This document shows positions 34,556-43,919 of a stretch of DNA of 64,000 nucleotides, one piece after another. The translations under genes and the position numbers were made by a program. The notes under the pieces are model-generated. The model was not told the origin of the DNA. It worked only from the letters and a program-made list of their open reading frames with translations, and made no database searches. Within the stretch, counting starts at the first letter, position 1. Each line of letters opens with the position of its first letter. The DNA is taken from contig NZ_SOFH01000021.1 in assembly GCF_004402495.1 (NCBI RefSeq), positions 1 to 64,000 on the forward strand, written 5' to 3'. The DNA is from Cryobacterium sp. HLT2-28. GTDB lineage: Bacteria; Actinomycetota; Actinomycetes; Actinomycetales; Microbacteriaceae.

Positions 34556-36816
34556 TCGGTGGTCGCCGTGATCTCGCGGCGGGCCAGCCACTGGTCCAGG
34601 TCGGCGGCCGGGATGGGGCGGCAGATGAAGTACCCCTGGGCGTAGTCGCAGCCGTAGCGCACCAGCTCGTCGTAGGCGAATCCGTTCTCGACGCCCTCGG
34701 CCACCATGCGGAGGCCGAGGCCGTGGGCCAGGTCGATGGTGGAGGCGACCAGGGCGGCGGCCCTGGCATCGTCGGCCATCGGGAAGACGAAGGACTGGTC
34801 GAGTTTGAGCTCGTCGATGGGCAGGTCGCGGAGGTAGGCGAGCGAGCTGTAGCCGGTGCCGAAGTCGTCGACGGAGATCCGGATGCCGCTGGCACGCAGC
34901 CGGGTCAGGATCTCCCTGGCCCGGTCCCTGTCGGCCATCAGGAATTCCTCGGTGATTTCCAGGGTGAGGGCGGATGCCGGAAGGCCGCGGCTCTCGATCA
35001 TGGCGGCGACCCGCTCGGGCAGTTCGGCGTCGACCAGGGAGCTGGCCGAAAGGTTCACCGCGACGGTGAAGGAGCGGCCGGCGGCCAGCCACACGGCTGC
35101 CTGGTCGAGGGCCTGACGCATCACCACCTGGGTGAGGGCGTGCATCAGTCCGGCCTCCTCGGCCATGGCGAGGAACTGGTCGGGGAAGAGCAGACCCCGG
35201 GTGGGGTGGTTCCAGCGCACGAGGGCTTCGACTCCGTTCACCGTTCCGGTCCCCAGCTCGATCTTGGGCTGGTAGTGCAGCACGAGCTGGTCCTGGGCCA
35301 GTGCTATCCGCAGCTCGTGCAGTGTGCGGAGCCTGGTCGCGCCGTGGCTGTTGTCCGCGCTGCGGTAGACGTGGTGGCCGCTGTGGCCGGATTTCGCCTT
35401 GTACATGGCCATGTCGGCTTTGCGCAGCAGCCCGGTGAGGTCGTCGCCCTGGTCGGGGTACAGTGCGATGCCGATGCTCCCGCTGGTCTGCAGCGAGATT
35501 CCCTCGAGGGTGAAGGGTGCCGCGAGTGCGGTGCGCAGCCGGAGCGCGGCTGCTTCCGCCTCGAGCCGGCCGGAGTCGTTGAGCAGGATGGCGAATTCGT
35601 CCCCGCCGAGTCGGGCGAGGAAATCACCGGGTGCCAGCTCCGAGGCCAGGCGGGACCCGACCTGGATCAGGAGCCGGTCGCCGGCGTCGTGGCCGAGACT
35701 GTCGTTTATCTCCTTGAACCGGTCGAGGTCGAGGAGCATCAGCGCGCGCGGCTGCGCCCGGTCGGCTGCGAGCCGCCCGGCGACGGCGGTGTACAGCGCC
35801 CGGCGGTTGGGCAGACCGGTGAGGTCGTCCGTGCGGAGCTGGCGCCGGAGCACCATCTGCCGCGAAATGAGCGGCAGCGCCGCCAGCCCCAACGTCGCGG
35901 CTGCGAGTGCGATGGCGAGGGGGGCGAGCGGAACCTGGCTCGACAGCACCAGTACGCCGAGGGCCGCGATGGTCGACACCGCGGGCAGGGCGAGGGCGGC
36001 GGCGCTGTGCGCCGCGTGGCCGAGCACGGCATCCGGACGGGTGGACGAGTCGAGCCAGACCGCGACGAGGGCGAGGCCGATCACCCAGCCCGCATCCAGC
36101 GGGGTGCCGATGACGTATCGGTCGCCGATGATCGCGAACACGATGTCGGTGGAGGCGAAGATCATCAAGCCGAAGACCAGGAGGACCCAACGTCGGTTGG
36201 CATTCGTGCTCTGTGACGCGGCGATTCCGCCGACGGCCAGGGCCAGCAGCAGGCTGAACAGCGGATAAGCGACCGCGATGCTGCCCGTCGCGTCGGGTTT
36301 GGCGTCGCCGATCGAGTCCAGTAACGGGGAGAGCAGCGCCGCGAGCACGGATGCCGTGCCCAGGGTGCCGACGGCACTGTCCAGGAGCACCGACCAGGCC
36401 AGGCCGCGCGCACTGCGCTGCACGAGCATCCCGATCACGACCGTCATCAGGGCGTAGAACATGAGGTAGCCGAGGTTGGTCGGGGAGGGGAACGGCAGTT
36501 CCTCGCCGCGGCTGTTCGCGGAAAGGGCGTAGACGTTCGCGGCGACGACGCCGGATGCGGCCACCGCCGTCAGCAGCAGCTCGCGATGGCCGCGCCCGCC
36601 CCGGGCGACCGCCAGCCAGCACACGGTCAGCAGGACAGACTGGGTGAGCATCGACAGCACGCCGTCGACGAGCAGGTTGAAGCCCGGGCCGTGCAGGAGC
36701 AGGGCGCCGGTGCAGGCGGCGACGAGTAGGCTCATGACCCACACCAGCCACATGCCGGACCGACTGAAGTACCCCAGTACCGGACCGCGTAGACGCGCAA
36801 AATTGTTCAACTGCAT
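34552..36816 (-). CDS. Membrane GGDEF-EAL protein, paralogue 3
   Basis: A 754-residue protein of the same design: membrane segments up to about residue 315 with PFPSPTNLGYLMFYALM, then GGDEF (RLGGDEFAILL), then EAL (EALVRWNHP, EITEEFLM, DDFGTGYSSLAYL, KLDQSF, EGVEN). The RxxD site is replaced by APGD. The start ATG 36816 has GGGAG five bases upstream; the open frame begins earlier but without support. It heads a two-gene unit with paralogue 2. All residues needed for both synthesis and hydrolysis appear intact. Confidence 0.93.
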   Translation of the reverse strand: MQLNNFARLRGPVLGYFSRSGMWLVWVMSLLVAACTGALLLHGPGFNLLVDGVLSMLTQSVLLTVCWLAVARGGRGHRELLLTAVAASGVVAANVYALSANSRGEELPFPSPTNLGYLMFYALMTVVIGMLVQRSARGLAWSVLLDSAVGTLGTASVLAALLSPLLDSIGDAKPDATGSIAVAYPLFSLLLALAVGGIAASQSTNANRRWVLLVFGLMIFASTDIVFAIIGDRYVIGTPLDAGWVIGLALVAVWLDSSTRPDAVLGHAAHSAAALALPAVSTIAALGVLVLSSQVPLAPLAIALAAATLGLAALPLISRQMVLRRQLRTDDLTGLPNRRALYTAVAGRLAADRAQPRALMLLDLDRFKEINDSLGHDAGDRLLIQVGSRLASELAPGDFLARLGGDEFAILLNDSGRLEAEAAALRLRTALAAPFTLEGISLQTSGSIGIALYPDQGDDLTGLLRKADMAMYKAKSGHSGHHVYRSADNSHGATRLRTLHELRIALAQDQLVLHYQPKIELGTGTVNGVEALVRWNHPTRGLLFPDQFLAMAEEAGLMHALTQVVMRQALDQAAVWLAAGRSFTVAVNLSASSLVDAELPERVAAMIESRGLPASALTLEITEEFLMADRDRAREILTRLRASGIRISVDDFGTGYSSLAYLRDLPIDELKLDQSFVFPMADDARAAALVASTIDLAHGLGLRMVAEGVENGFAYDELVRYGCDYAQGYFICRPIPAADLDQWLARREITATTE

Positions 36817-37141
36817 GGAACTCCCGGACTGACGTTTGTTCAGCGTAGCAGCGGGATGCCGGTGAGCCACGCTGGAGATGCTCCGAGCCGGGGACCAATC
36901 CTGGCATCGTCCGCACGAATTCGGAGAAAAGGTCGATGACGTTCAGGGTGGCGACGGCGATCGCGACGGTGAAGATGACGGCCTGGACCCAGCTGGTCGC
37001 CAGCCCCCGGCCGGATCGGCGCTTGACGACGACGGAGCGGCCGATCACGGAGCTCGCCGGGTGGGGGACGGGCGGGAACCGGCTGCGGCCCTCGGTCGTT
37101 ACGATTGAGGTACCCAGGCAGGAAAACAGGAGGCACTCATC
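36817..37141. other. 325-bp gap with a coding-like minus-strand remnant
   Basis: No complete gene fits here. On the minus strand, roughly 37084 to 36890, the codons are strongly G/C-ending and encode a basic stretch followed by a membrane segment, SWVQAVIFTVAIAVATLNVI, then DLFSEFVRTMPGLV. The frame has no stop before it enters paralogue 3 in a wrong frame, so it looks like the start of a gene whose remainder is gone. AGGAGG just before 37142 belongs to the flavodoxin gene. Confidence 0.35.
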
Positions 37142-37669
37142 ATGACGGTACTCGTGGGGTTCTCGAGCAAGTACGGTGCGACCGAGGGAATAGCCGAGCG
37201 CATCGCGCGCAAGTTGCGCGAGGCGGGCCGTGACACGATCGCCCGGCCCCTCGCATCCGTGGACAAGCCGGCGGATTACGACGCCTTCGTGCTCGGCAGT
37301 GCGGTCTACATGGGGTCGTGGCGCAAGGAGGCTACCGAATTCGTGCGCGGACACCTGGCGGAGCTGGCCGGCAAGCCGGTTTGGTTGTTCAGCAGCGGAC
37401 CACTCGGCACCGACCCGAAGGATGCCGAGGGGCGCGACAAGCTCAAGGAAGCCGAACCGAAGCAGTTCGAGGAGTTCGGTGAGGCGCTGAGCCCGCGCGG
37501 GCGCCAGGTGTTCTTCGGCGCCCTCGATCCGGGCGTGCTCGGTCGCCGGGACCGGCTGGTGCGGCGCATCCCGTCCGGGCGAGAGCTGTTGCCCGAGGGT
37601 GATTTCCGCGACTGGGCTGCGATCGACGAGTGGGCGGCCGGGATCGCCGAGGAGCTGGCCGCGGGCTGA
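37142..37669 (+). CDS. Flavodoxin-domain protein
   Basis: A 175-residue flavodoxin-like protein. VLVGFSSKYGATEGIAERIA forms the FMN phosphate-binding loop, with FVLGSAVYMGSW and LFSSGPLG as the flanking loops. The layout resembles HemG-type and other short-chain flavodoxins used as electron carriers or in menaquinone-linked protoporphyrinogen oxidation; the partner is unknown. A good AGGAGG precedes the ATG. Convergent with the SNF2 gene 16 bp downstream. Confidence 0.88.
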   Translation: MTVLVGFSSKYGATEGIAERIARKLREAGRDTIARPLASVDKPADYDAFVLGSAVYMGSWRKEATEFVRGHLAELAGKPVWLFSSGPLGTDPKDAEGRDKLKEAEPKQFEEFGEALSPRGRQVFFGALDPGVLGRRDRLVRRIPSGRELLPEGDFRDWAAIDEWAAGIAEELAAG

Positions 37670-37684
37670 GCCCGTCGCCGGGGC

Positions 37685-40600
37685 TCAGGGTTCGAGCAGG
37701 CCGCGGATATCGTCGGCCGTGAGCGCGTCGCTGAAGCCGGCGTCGCCGGCCGTGCCGGCACCGTCGAGCACCGAGCCGGTGAGCGCCGCCTTCTGCTCCT
37801 TGAGCGCCATCACCTTCTCCTCGATCGTGTCGGTGGCGACCATCCGGTAGACCATCACGTTCTTCGTCTGACCGATCCGGTGAGTACGGTCCACGGCTTG
37901 CGTCTCGGTGGCCGGGTTCCACCACGGATCGAGCAGGAAGACATAGTCCGCCTCGGTGAGGTTCAGGCCGAACCCGCCCGCCTTGAGGCTGATCAGGAAC
38001 ACCGGCGCGGCGCCCTGCTTGAACCGGTCGATCACCGCCGAACGATGCAGCGTCGACCCGTCGAGGTAGCAGTAGGCGATTCCCGCGGCATCGAGCCGTG
38101 CCGCCGCCTTGCCGAGGAATGAGGTGAATTGGCTGAAGACGAGCGCCCGGTGTCCCTCGGCGACGACGTCTTCGAGCTGGTCGAACAGGGCGTCCAGTTT
38201 GCTCGAGGACACCCCGGCATATTTTTCGTCGACCAGCGAGGGGTCCAGGCTGAGCATGCGCAGCAGGGTCAGCGACCGGAAGACGATGAACCGGTTCTGG
38301 TCCAGGTCTTCGATCAGGCCGAACAGCTTCTGCCGCTCCCGTTGCAGGAACGTGTCGTAGAGCCGCCGGTGCCGCGGGTTCAACTCGATCTGCAGGGTCT
38401 GTTCCTGTTTGGGCGGCAGTTCCGGAGCGACGACGTCCTTGGTGCGGCGCAGCATCAGGGGCCGGATGCGGCGGCGCAGCCGATGGATCAGCGCCGGGTC
38501 GGCCGGGGCCGTTGCGGGTCGCAGGTAATCCTCGGCGAAGCGGCGGGCCGAGGGGAAGAGGCCGGGGGCGACGACAGCGAACAGGGCCCACAGTTCGAGC
38601 AGGTTGTTCTCCATCGGCGTTCCGGTGAGGGCGAGCTTGAACGGGGTGTCCAGGTCCCGGGCGCAGAGGTGCACCTTCGAGGCTCGGTTCTTGATGAACT
38701 GGGCCTCGTCGAGGATCAGCCCCGCCCAGCCGGCGGCCTGGTAGGCCTCGAAGTCGAGGCGGAAGAGCGCGTAGGAGGTGACGACGACGTCGACGCCGGC
38801 CGCGGCATCCTCGATCGGTGCCCCACCGGCCGCCTCGGTCGCGGTGACGGCGCGCATGAAGAGGCCGGGCGTGAACCGGGCGGCCTCGGCGAGCCAATTG
38901 GAGACCACCGAGGTCGGGGCGACGACCAGGAACGGCCGTCGGCCCGGGGTGCGCGGCTGCGCGGTGGCGTGGGCGAGCAGCGTCAGGGTCTGCAAGGTCT
39001 TGCCGAGCCCCATGTCGTCGGCGAGGATGCCGCCGAGCCGGTGCTCCCAGAGGAAGGCGAGCCAGGCGAAGCCGTGCAGCTGGTAGGGGCGCAGGGTGGC
39101 CTGGAGTCCGGCCGGCAGGCAAACGGACCCTGGCTCGGCGAGGGCGCGCTGCCCGCCGGCGGGGTGGTCGCCCGCGGTGAGGGCGAGCAGCCCGGCCACG
39201 GCGGACCGCCACGCCACGGCCTGCACGGTCTCGTCGGCGAGGTCCTCGAACTCGGACCAGAGGGCGGCCTGGTGACGGCTGATCCGCAACCCGGTGTCCC
39301 ACTCCTGCAGGGCACGGGCTTCGGCGATGAGCTCGTGCAGCCGCTCGAACACCGGCTGGCGCAGCGAGAGGTAGCTGTTGTCGACCAGAAGCAGCTTGGC
39401 CTTCCCCTTGGCCAGGGCCTTGAAGAGGGGGCCGAACGGCACACTCCGGCCGTCGACGGTGACCAGCACGCCGAGGTCGAACCAGTCGCGCTGATCGGTC
39501 TCGACCGTGCTGACGGTGAGCTTGGGAACCGCCGTGAGCTCATGGTAGTCGGGAGGGTCGCCGACGACGTCGACGCGCACGCCCGGCACCGAGCGGAGCC
39601 TCGGCAGGCTCCGCTCGGCGAACTCGGCCGTCTCGATGTCGTGCAGGTGGCGGGGTGCCGGGCCGGGCGCCGGGTTGCCTTCCAGCCGGAGGGTGTCGGC
39701 CGCGTCGGCGAGGATGGTGGCTTCAGGGGTGTCGGCAGTCTCGGGGCCGGGGGTGTCGGTGGCGAGAGTATCGGCTTCGGGTGTGTCGGCGTCGGGTGTG
39801 CCGGCGTCGCGGGCGTCGGGCACCGGCCGGAGCGGGCTCCGGGTCACGCGGGCACCCTCCCGGTGCTCCCAGTGCCACTCGAGCTCCAGCGCCTGCTTCG
39901 GCCGGAATCGTGCCGTGAGCACGAGCACGGGCGGGTCTGCCTCGGGGAAGTGCACCGAGGCATCCGTGCTCGTGACCGGGAGGGTGTGCCGCAGAGCGGG
40001 GTAGAAGACGGTCAGGAACTCGGCCACGTCGGACTCCGGCACGTCGACCCTGCCCGGCTGCCCGAGCAGCCGGAGCTGTTCGCGGCTGAGCGGCCGGTCG
40101 GCGGGGGCCAGGGTGAGCTGTGGCCGGGCGCCGAGCTCCCAGGCGTAGAGACCGTGGCTGCCGATGGCGCCGGCGTGTTCGGCGGGGTGGGCGTCGCCGT
40201 CGATCAGCAGCCGGGTGGCCAGGCGGAGACCCTCGTCGACCGCGTCGGCGCTCGCGTCGAGGCTCAGGAGGGCCGTGCGGCCCACCGTGACCTCGGCATC
40301 CTTCTTGCTGCCGACCAAACGGAGGCCGATCGCGGCGGCCTCGTCGAAGAGAGTCCAGAGCAGCGGGCTGGTGAAGTCGTCGAGGTAGAGCCAGTCGGCC
40401 TCCTGGCCGGTGTACACGCCGCGCACCGCCCGGTGCAGGGCGAGCAGTTGGCTGAGCCATCGGTGGTGGTCGGGGTTGAGATTGAGCCGGTTCAGGTGGA
40501 ATCCGAGCTGGTTCCAGGACACGTTCGTGCGCACCCAGCTGCCCCGCGCGCTCAGAATGACCGGCCGCACCCCGAGCCGGAGCTCGCCGTGCCCGGGCCG

Positions 40601-40792
40601 GACTGTGGTCACCGCTCGCGCCGTCGGCCCGCGCCAACGCTCATTCGTGCGGGGGGTCTGCTCGCGCAGCTCGAACTGCAGCCCCATCGACACCGGCGCG
40701 CCGCCGGCGGCGGGGGAGCCGGGCGCCTCGGCGGCAGGCCCCGCGATGCGCTTCCACTCGGCGGATGCCGCTGGAGTCCCGGAGCGCGACAT
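37685..40792 (-). CDS. SNF2-family DEAD/DEAH-box ATPase
   Basis: A 1035-residue Swi2/Snf2 protein. Helicase motifs: DDMGLGKTLQ (Walker A, near 592), DEAQFIKN (Walker B, near 693), LTGTPMENN and the C-lobe QAVDRTHRIGQTKNVMVYR (near 970). The N-terminal half contains the accessory domain usual for actinobacterial members (GLQFELREQTPRTNERW near residue 37). A run of Asp/Thr/Pro-rich repeats (DTPEADT type) sits near residues 325-360. Many relatives begin with a SWIM zinc finger; this one lacks it and starts right after that point. Likely remodels nucleic-acid-protein complexes or aids repair. Confidence 0.9.
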   Translation of the reverse strand: MSRSGTPAASAEWKRIAGPAAEAPGSPAAGGAPVSMGLQFELREQTPRTNERWRGPTARAVTTVRPGHGELRLGVRPVILSARGSWVRTNVSWNQLGFHLNRLNLNPDHHRWLSQLLALHRAVRGVYTGQEADWLYLDDFTSPLLWTLFDEAAAIGLRLVGSKKDAEVTVGRTALLSLDASADAVDEGLRLATRLLIDGDAHPAEHAGAIGSHGLYAWELGARPQLTLAPADRPLSREQLRLLGQPGRVDVPESDVAEFLTVFYPALRHTLPVTSTDASVHFPEADPPVLVLTARFRPKQALELEWHWEHREGARVTRSPLRPVPDARDAGTPDADTPEADTLATDTPGPETADTPEATILADAADTLRLEGNPAPGPAPRHLHDIETAEFAERSLPRLRSVPGVRVDVVGDPPDYHELTAVPKLTVSTVETDQRDWFDLGVLVTVDGRSVPFGPLFKALAKGKAKLLLVDNSYLSLRQPVFERLHELIAEARALQEWDTGLRISRHQAALWSEFEDLADETVQAVAWRSAVAGLLALTAGDHPAGGQRALAEPGSVCLPAGLQATLRPYQLHGFAWLAFLWEHRLGGILADDMGLGKTLQTLTLLAHATAQPRTPGRRPFLVVAPTSVVSNWLAEAARFTPGLFMRAVTATEAAGGAPIEDAAAGVDVVVTSYALFRLDFEAYQAAGWAGLILDEAQFIKNRASKVHLCARDLDTPFKLALTGTPMENNLLELWALFAVVAPGLFPSARRFAEDYLRPATAPADPALIHRLRRRIRPLMLRRTKDVVAPELPPKQEQTLQIELNPRHRRLYDTFLQRERQKLFGLIEDLDQNRFIVFRSLTLLRMLSLDPSLVDEKYAGVSSSKLDALFDQLEDVVAEGHRALVFSQFTSFLGKAAARLDAAGIAYCYLDGSTLHRSAVIDRFKQGAAPVFLISLKAGGFGLNLTEADYVFLLDPWWNPATETQAVDRTHRIGQTKNVMVYRMVATDTIEEKVMALKEQKAALTGSVLDGAGTAGDAGFSDALTADDIRGLLEP

Positions 40793-40936
40793 GGCTCCAT
40801 GCTCTCACGCGCGGCCCGGGCCCCGCGGCACGTTGGATCGGAGAAAATCCCGACGCGCCGGGGAACGCGGCGGCGGCACCGGCGTGGCGCGAGAATCTCC
40901 ATCCCGGAGTGGGCGGAGCGGGCGGAGCGGGGCCCG

Positions 40937-43108
40937 CTACTCGGGGAGCGTGGCCTCCCCGGACGGATGCGCGCCCGCGACGTCGATCAGCCAGGCGAAG
41001 TCGAAGGCCCGTTCGCGCCAGGCGGCGTAGCGCCCGGACACCCCGCCGTGGCCGGCCGACATCTCGGTCTTCAGCAGCGCATCCGCCCCGACCTCGCGCA
41101 GCCGGGCCACCCACTTGGCCGGCTCGACGTAGAGCACCCGGGTGTCGTTCAGGCTGGTCACGGCGAGGATGCGCGGGTACCGGGTCGCGCGCACGTTCTC
41201 GAGCGGGGAATACCCCTTCATGTACGCGTACACCTCGGGGTCGTGCAACGGGTCGCCCCACTCGTCCCACTCGATCACGGTGAGCGGCAGCGACGGATCG
41301 AGGATCGAGGTGAGCGGGTCGACGAACGGCACGGCGGCGTGGATGCCGGCGAACAGCTCCGGCGCCAGGTTCGCGACCGCGCCCATCAGCAGCCCGCCGG
41401 CGCTGCCGCCGTCGGCGACGAGCCGGTCGGGGCTGGTCACGTCCAGGTCGACCAGGTGCCGGGCGCAGTCGATGAAGTCTGTGAAGCTGTTGCGTTTGTG
41501 CAGCTTCTTGCCCTGTTCGTACCAGGGGCGGCCCAGTTCGCCGCCGCCGCGCACGTGGGCGATGGCGAAGACCATGCCGCGGTCGAGCAGGCTCAGCCGC
41601 GGGATGCTGAAGCCGGGGTCGATGCTGTGTTCGTACGCCCCGTAGCCGTAGAGGACGGTCGGCGCCGGCACCCCCGGGCGCACCAGGTCGCGGCGGAAGA
41701 CCAGGGAGATCGGCACGCGGGTGCCGTCCGCGGCCGTCGCCCACTCGCGACGCTGTTCGAACAGGCCCGGGTCGTAGCGGCCGAGCACCGGCTGCTGCTT
41801 GAGCAGGCGGCGCTCGCCGGTGGCGACGACATGGTCGTACACGGTCGACGGCGTGAGGAAGCTGGTGTAGCCGAACCGCACCGTGGGCTGGTCCCACTCC
41901 GGGTTGGCGCCGGCGCCCACGGTGAAGAGCGGCTCGTCGAAGGTGAGTTCGGCGAAGTCGAGCCCGCCGGAGCCGGAGCCAGAGTCAGAGTCAGAGCCGG
42001 AGCCGGTATCGGTGCGGGCGATGGCCACCCGGGTGAGCCCGTCCCGGCGGTATTCGGCGGTGACGAAGTCGCGGAACGCGTCGACGCCCTCCAGACGTAC
42101 GGCGTCGTCGTGGGGCAGCAGCATCCGCTGCGGACCCTGGGGGTCCGCCGCGGCCACGCTGACCAGTTCGAAGTTGACCGCGTGGTCGTTGTGCACGATC
42201 AGCAGGCGGTCTTCGCCGTTGACGACGGCGTGCTCCACGTCGTATTCGACGCCGTCGCGGCGCGGCCAGACCACGACGAACTCGCCGGTCGGGTCGGCCG
42301 CGGCGAGCAGCCGGGTCTCGGTGGTCACGCTCGACCCGGCCTCGACCAGCAGGAACTTGCGGCTGCGGGTGACGCCGACGCCCACCCAGAACCGTTCGTC
42401 CGGTTCGTGGAACACCTCGCTGTCGACGGATGCCTCCGCGCCGACCTCGTGCCGCCAGACGGTGTCCGGCCGCCAGGCGTCGTCGACCGTGGTGTAGAAG
42501 AGGTAGCGGCCACTCGGATCGAACAGGGCGCCCTCGGCGGTGTCCTCGATCTCGTCGGGGAGGTTCTGCCCGGTGGCCAGGTCGCGCACCCGGATCGTGT
42601 ACCGCTCGTCTCCCTCGGTGTCGACGGCGTAGAGCAGCCGGCTCCCGTCGGCGCTGACATCGAAGCTGCCGAGGGAGTAGAAATCGTGCCCGGCCGCTTC
42701 GGCGTTGTCGTCGAGCAGCTGCTGCTCGCCCGGGAGCCCGGCCGCGGCCGGGTCGCCGTCGGCGGTGATCACCGGCGGCTCCCAGTCGTCCGGCCCGGTG
42801 ATCGGGGCCCGGCAGTGGATGCCGTACTCCTGCCCCTCGACCGTGCGGGTGTAGTACCACCACCGGCCCTCGCGCACGGGCACACTGAGGTCGGTCTCCT
42901 GGGTGCGGCCCTTGAACTCCTCGAAGAGCTGCTCCCGCAGCAGTTCGAGGTGGGCGGTGCGGGCATCCGTGTAGTCGTTCTCGGCGCCGAGATGGGCGAG
43001 GACGGCCGGGTCATCCTTGTCGCGCAGCCACTCGTAGTCGTCGATGTAGACGTCGTCGTGGTGCACCCGCCGGGTCGGTTTCTTCGCCGCAAGGGGAGGA
43101 ATGATCAT
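40937..43108 (-). CDS. Prolyl oligopeptidase family serine peptidase (oligopeptidase B type)
   Basis: A 723-residue S9A peptidase. The N-terminal propeller starts KKPTRRVHHDDVYIDDYEWL, the nucleophile is in GGSAGG (near residue 570), the acid in LNDTRVLYVEP and the histidine in SAGHGGVSGR (near 686). Such cytosolic enzymes cut short peptides, for oligopeptidase B after Arg or Lys. A short Ser/Gly/Asp repeat (GSGSDSDSGSGSG) near residue 370 is a local low-complexity insert. The ATG is preceded by GGGGAGG. It is divergent from the HAD gene, with about 95 bp between. Confidence 0.95.
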   Translation of the reverse strand: MIIPPLAAKKPTRRVHHDDVYIDDYEWLRDKDDPAVLAHLGAENDYTDARTAHLELLREQLFEEFKGRTQETDLSVPVREGRWWYYTRTVEGQEYGIHCRAPITGPDDWEPPVITADGDPAAAGLPGEQQLLDDNAEAAGHDFYSLGSFDVSADGSRLLYAVDTEGDERYTIRVRDLATGQNLPDEIEDTAEGALFDPSGRYLFYTTVDDAWRPDTVWRHEVGAEASVDSEVFHEPDERFWVGVGVTRSRKFLLVEAGSSVTTETRLLAAADPTGEFVVVWPRRDGVEYDVEHAVVNGEDRLLIVHNDHAVNFELVSVAAADPQGPQRMLLPHDDAVRLEGVDAFRDFVTAEYRRDGLTRVAIARTDTGSGSDSDSGSGSGGLDFAELTFDEPLFTVGAGANPEWDQPTVRFGYTSFLTPSTVYDHVVATGERRLLKQQPVLGRYDPGLFEQRREWATAADGTRVPISLVFRRDLVRPGVPAPTVLYGYGAYEHSIDPGFSIPRLSLLDRGMVFAIAHVRGGGELGRPWYEQGKKLHKRNSFTDFIDCARHLVDLDVTSPDRLVADGGSAGGLLMGAVANLAPELFAGIHAAVPFVDPLTSILDPSLPLTVIEWDEWGDPLHDPEVYAYMKGYSPLENVRATRYPRILAVTSLNDTRVLYVEPAKWVARLREVGADALLKTEMSAGHGGVSGRYAAWRERAFDFAWLIDVAGAHPSGEATLPE

Positions 43109-43202
43109 TGGTCCAGCGTACGGGGGAGCACCCGTGCGCGCCGGTGCGGGAGAATTGCCGGGTGACCGGAGCCGACAATCGCGGCCCCGGGAAAGGACAC
43201 CC

Positions 43203-43919
43203 ATGACGAACGCCCCGACCGCCCCGACCGACCCGACCGCGCCTCGGGAGTCTCCCGACACCTCGAACACCCTGCTCGGCCGGGTCTTCGAGGCCGTGCT
43301 GTTCGACATGGACGGTACCCTCGTCGACTCGACCAACGCCGTCAACCGGTCCTGGCGGCGCTGGGCCGACGAAGCCGGCCTCGGCGAGTCGTTCCAGGGT
43401 GCCCGCCACGGGGTGCCGGCCCGCCAGATGCTCGCCACGCTGGTGCCGGCCGACCAGGTCGACCAGGCCGTCGTGCGGCTGACCGAGCTCGAGCTGGCCG
43501 ACACCGGCGACATCGCGATCCTCCCCGGCGCGGGGGAGCTGCTCGCGAGTATCCCCGAGCACCGGCGGGCGATCGTCACCTCCGCCACCCGGGCGCTCTG
43601 CCTGGTGCGCCTGACCGCCGCCGGCGTGCCCACCGTCGCCACCGTCGTGACGATCGAGGAGACGAGCCGGGGCAAGCCGTTCCCCGAGCCGTTCCTGGCC
43701 GCCGCCGCGCGCCTCGGCGTCGACCCGGCCCGCTGCCTCGTCGTGGAGGACGCTCCGGCCGGCCTGGAGGCAGCCCGGGCCGCCGGCTGCGCGACCATCG
43801 GCGTCGAGGGCACCCACGCGGCGGCCGACCTGGTCGCCGACCTCGTCGTGCCCGGCCTGGACCGGCTTCGCATCCTGGTGCAGGACGACGGGGTCAGGTT
43901 CGATCTGCTGCCGGCCTAG
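43203..43919 (+). CDS. HAD-superfamily sugar-phosphatase-like hydrolase
   Basis: A 238-residue HAD subfamily IA phosphatase. Motif I is FDMDGTL (residues 34-40), motif II is VTSAT, and the C-terminal motifs KPFPEPF and VVEDAPAGLEAARAAG are intact. Helical cap residues lie between. Closest in style to sugar-phosphate or glycerol-phosphate phosphatases; substrate uncertain. The first 25 residues are Pro/Thr-rich and not conserved. It ends one base before the stop of the convergent VOC gene. Confidence 0.92.
   Translation: MTNAPTAPTDPTAPRESPDTSNTLLGRVFEAVLFDMDGTLVDSTNAVNRSWRRWADEAGLGESFQGARHGVPARQMLATLVPADQVDQAVVRLTELELADTGDIAILPGAGELLASIPEHRRAIVTSATRALCLVRLTAAGVPTVATVVTIEETSRGKPFPEPFLAAAARLGVDPARCLVVEDAPAGLEAARAAGCATIGVEGTHAAADLVADLVVPGLDRLRILVQDDGVRFDLLPA

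Noticed and set aside
36878..37108. A 76-codon plus-strand frame upstream of the flavodoxin
   Set aside because: Asp/Gly-rich shadow composition; the coding signal in this stretch is on the minus strand.
38129..43165. A 1678-codon open frame on the plus strand
   Set aside because: It is antisense to the SNF2 ATPase and prolyl oligopeptidase genes, has shadow-type composition (Arg/Gly/Val/Glu runs) and no motifs. High G+C removes stops from such frames.
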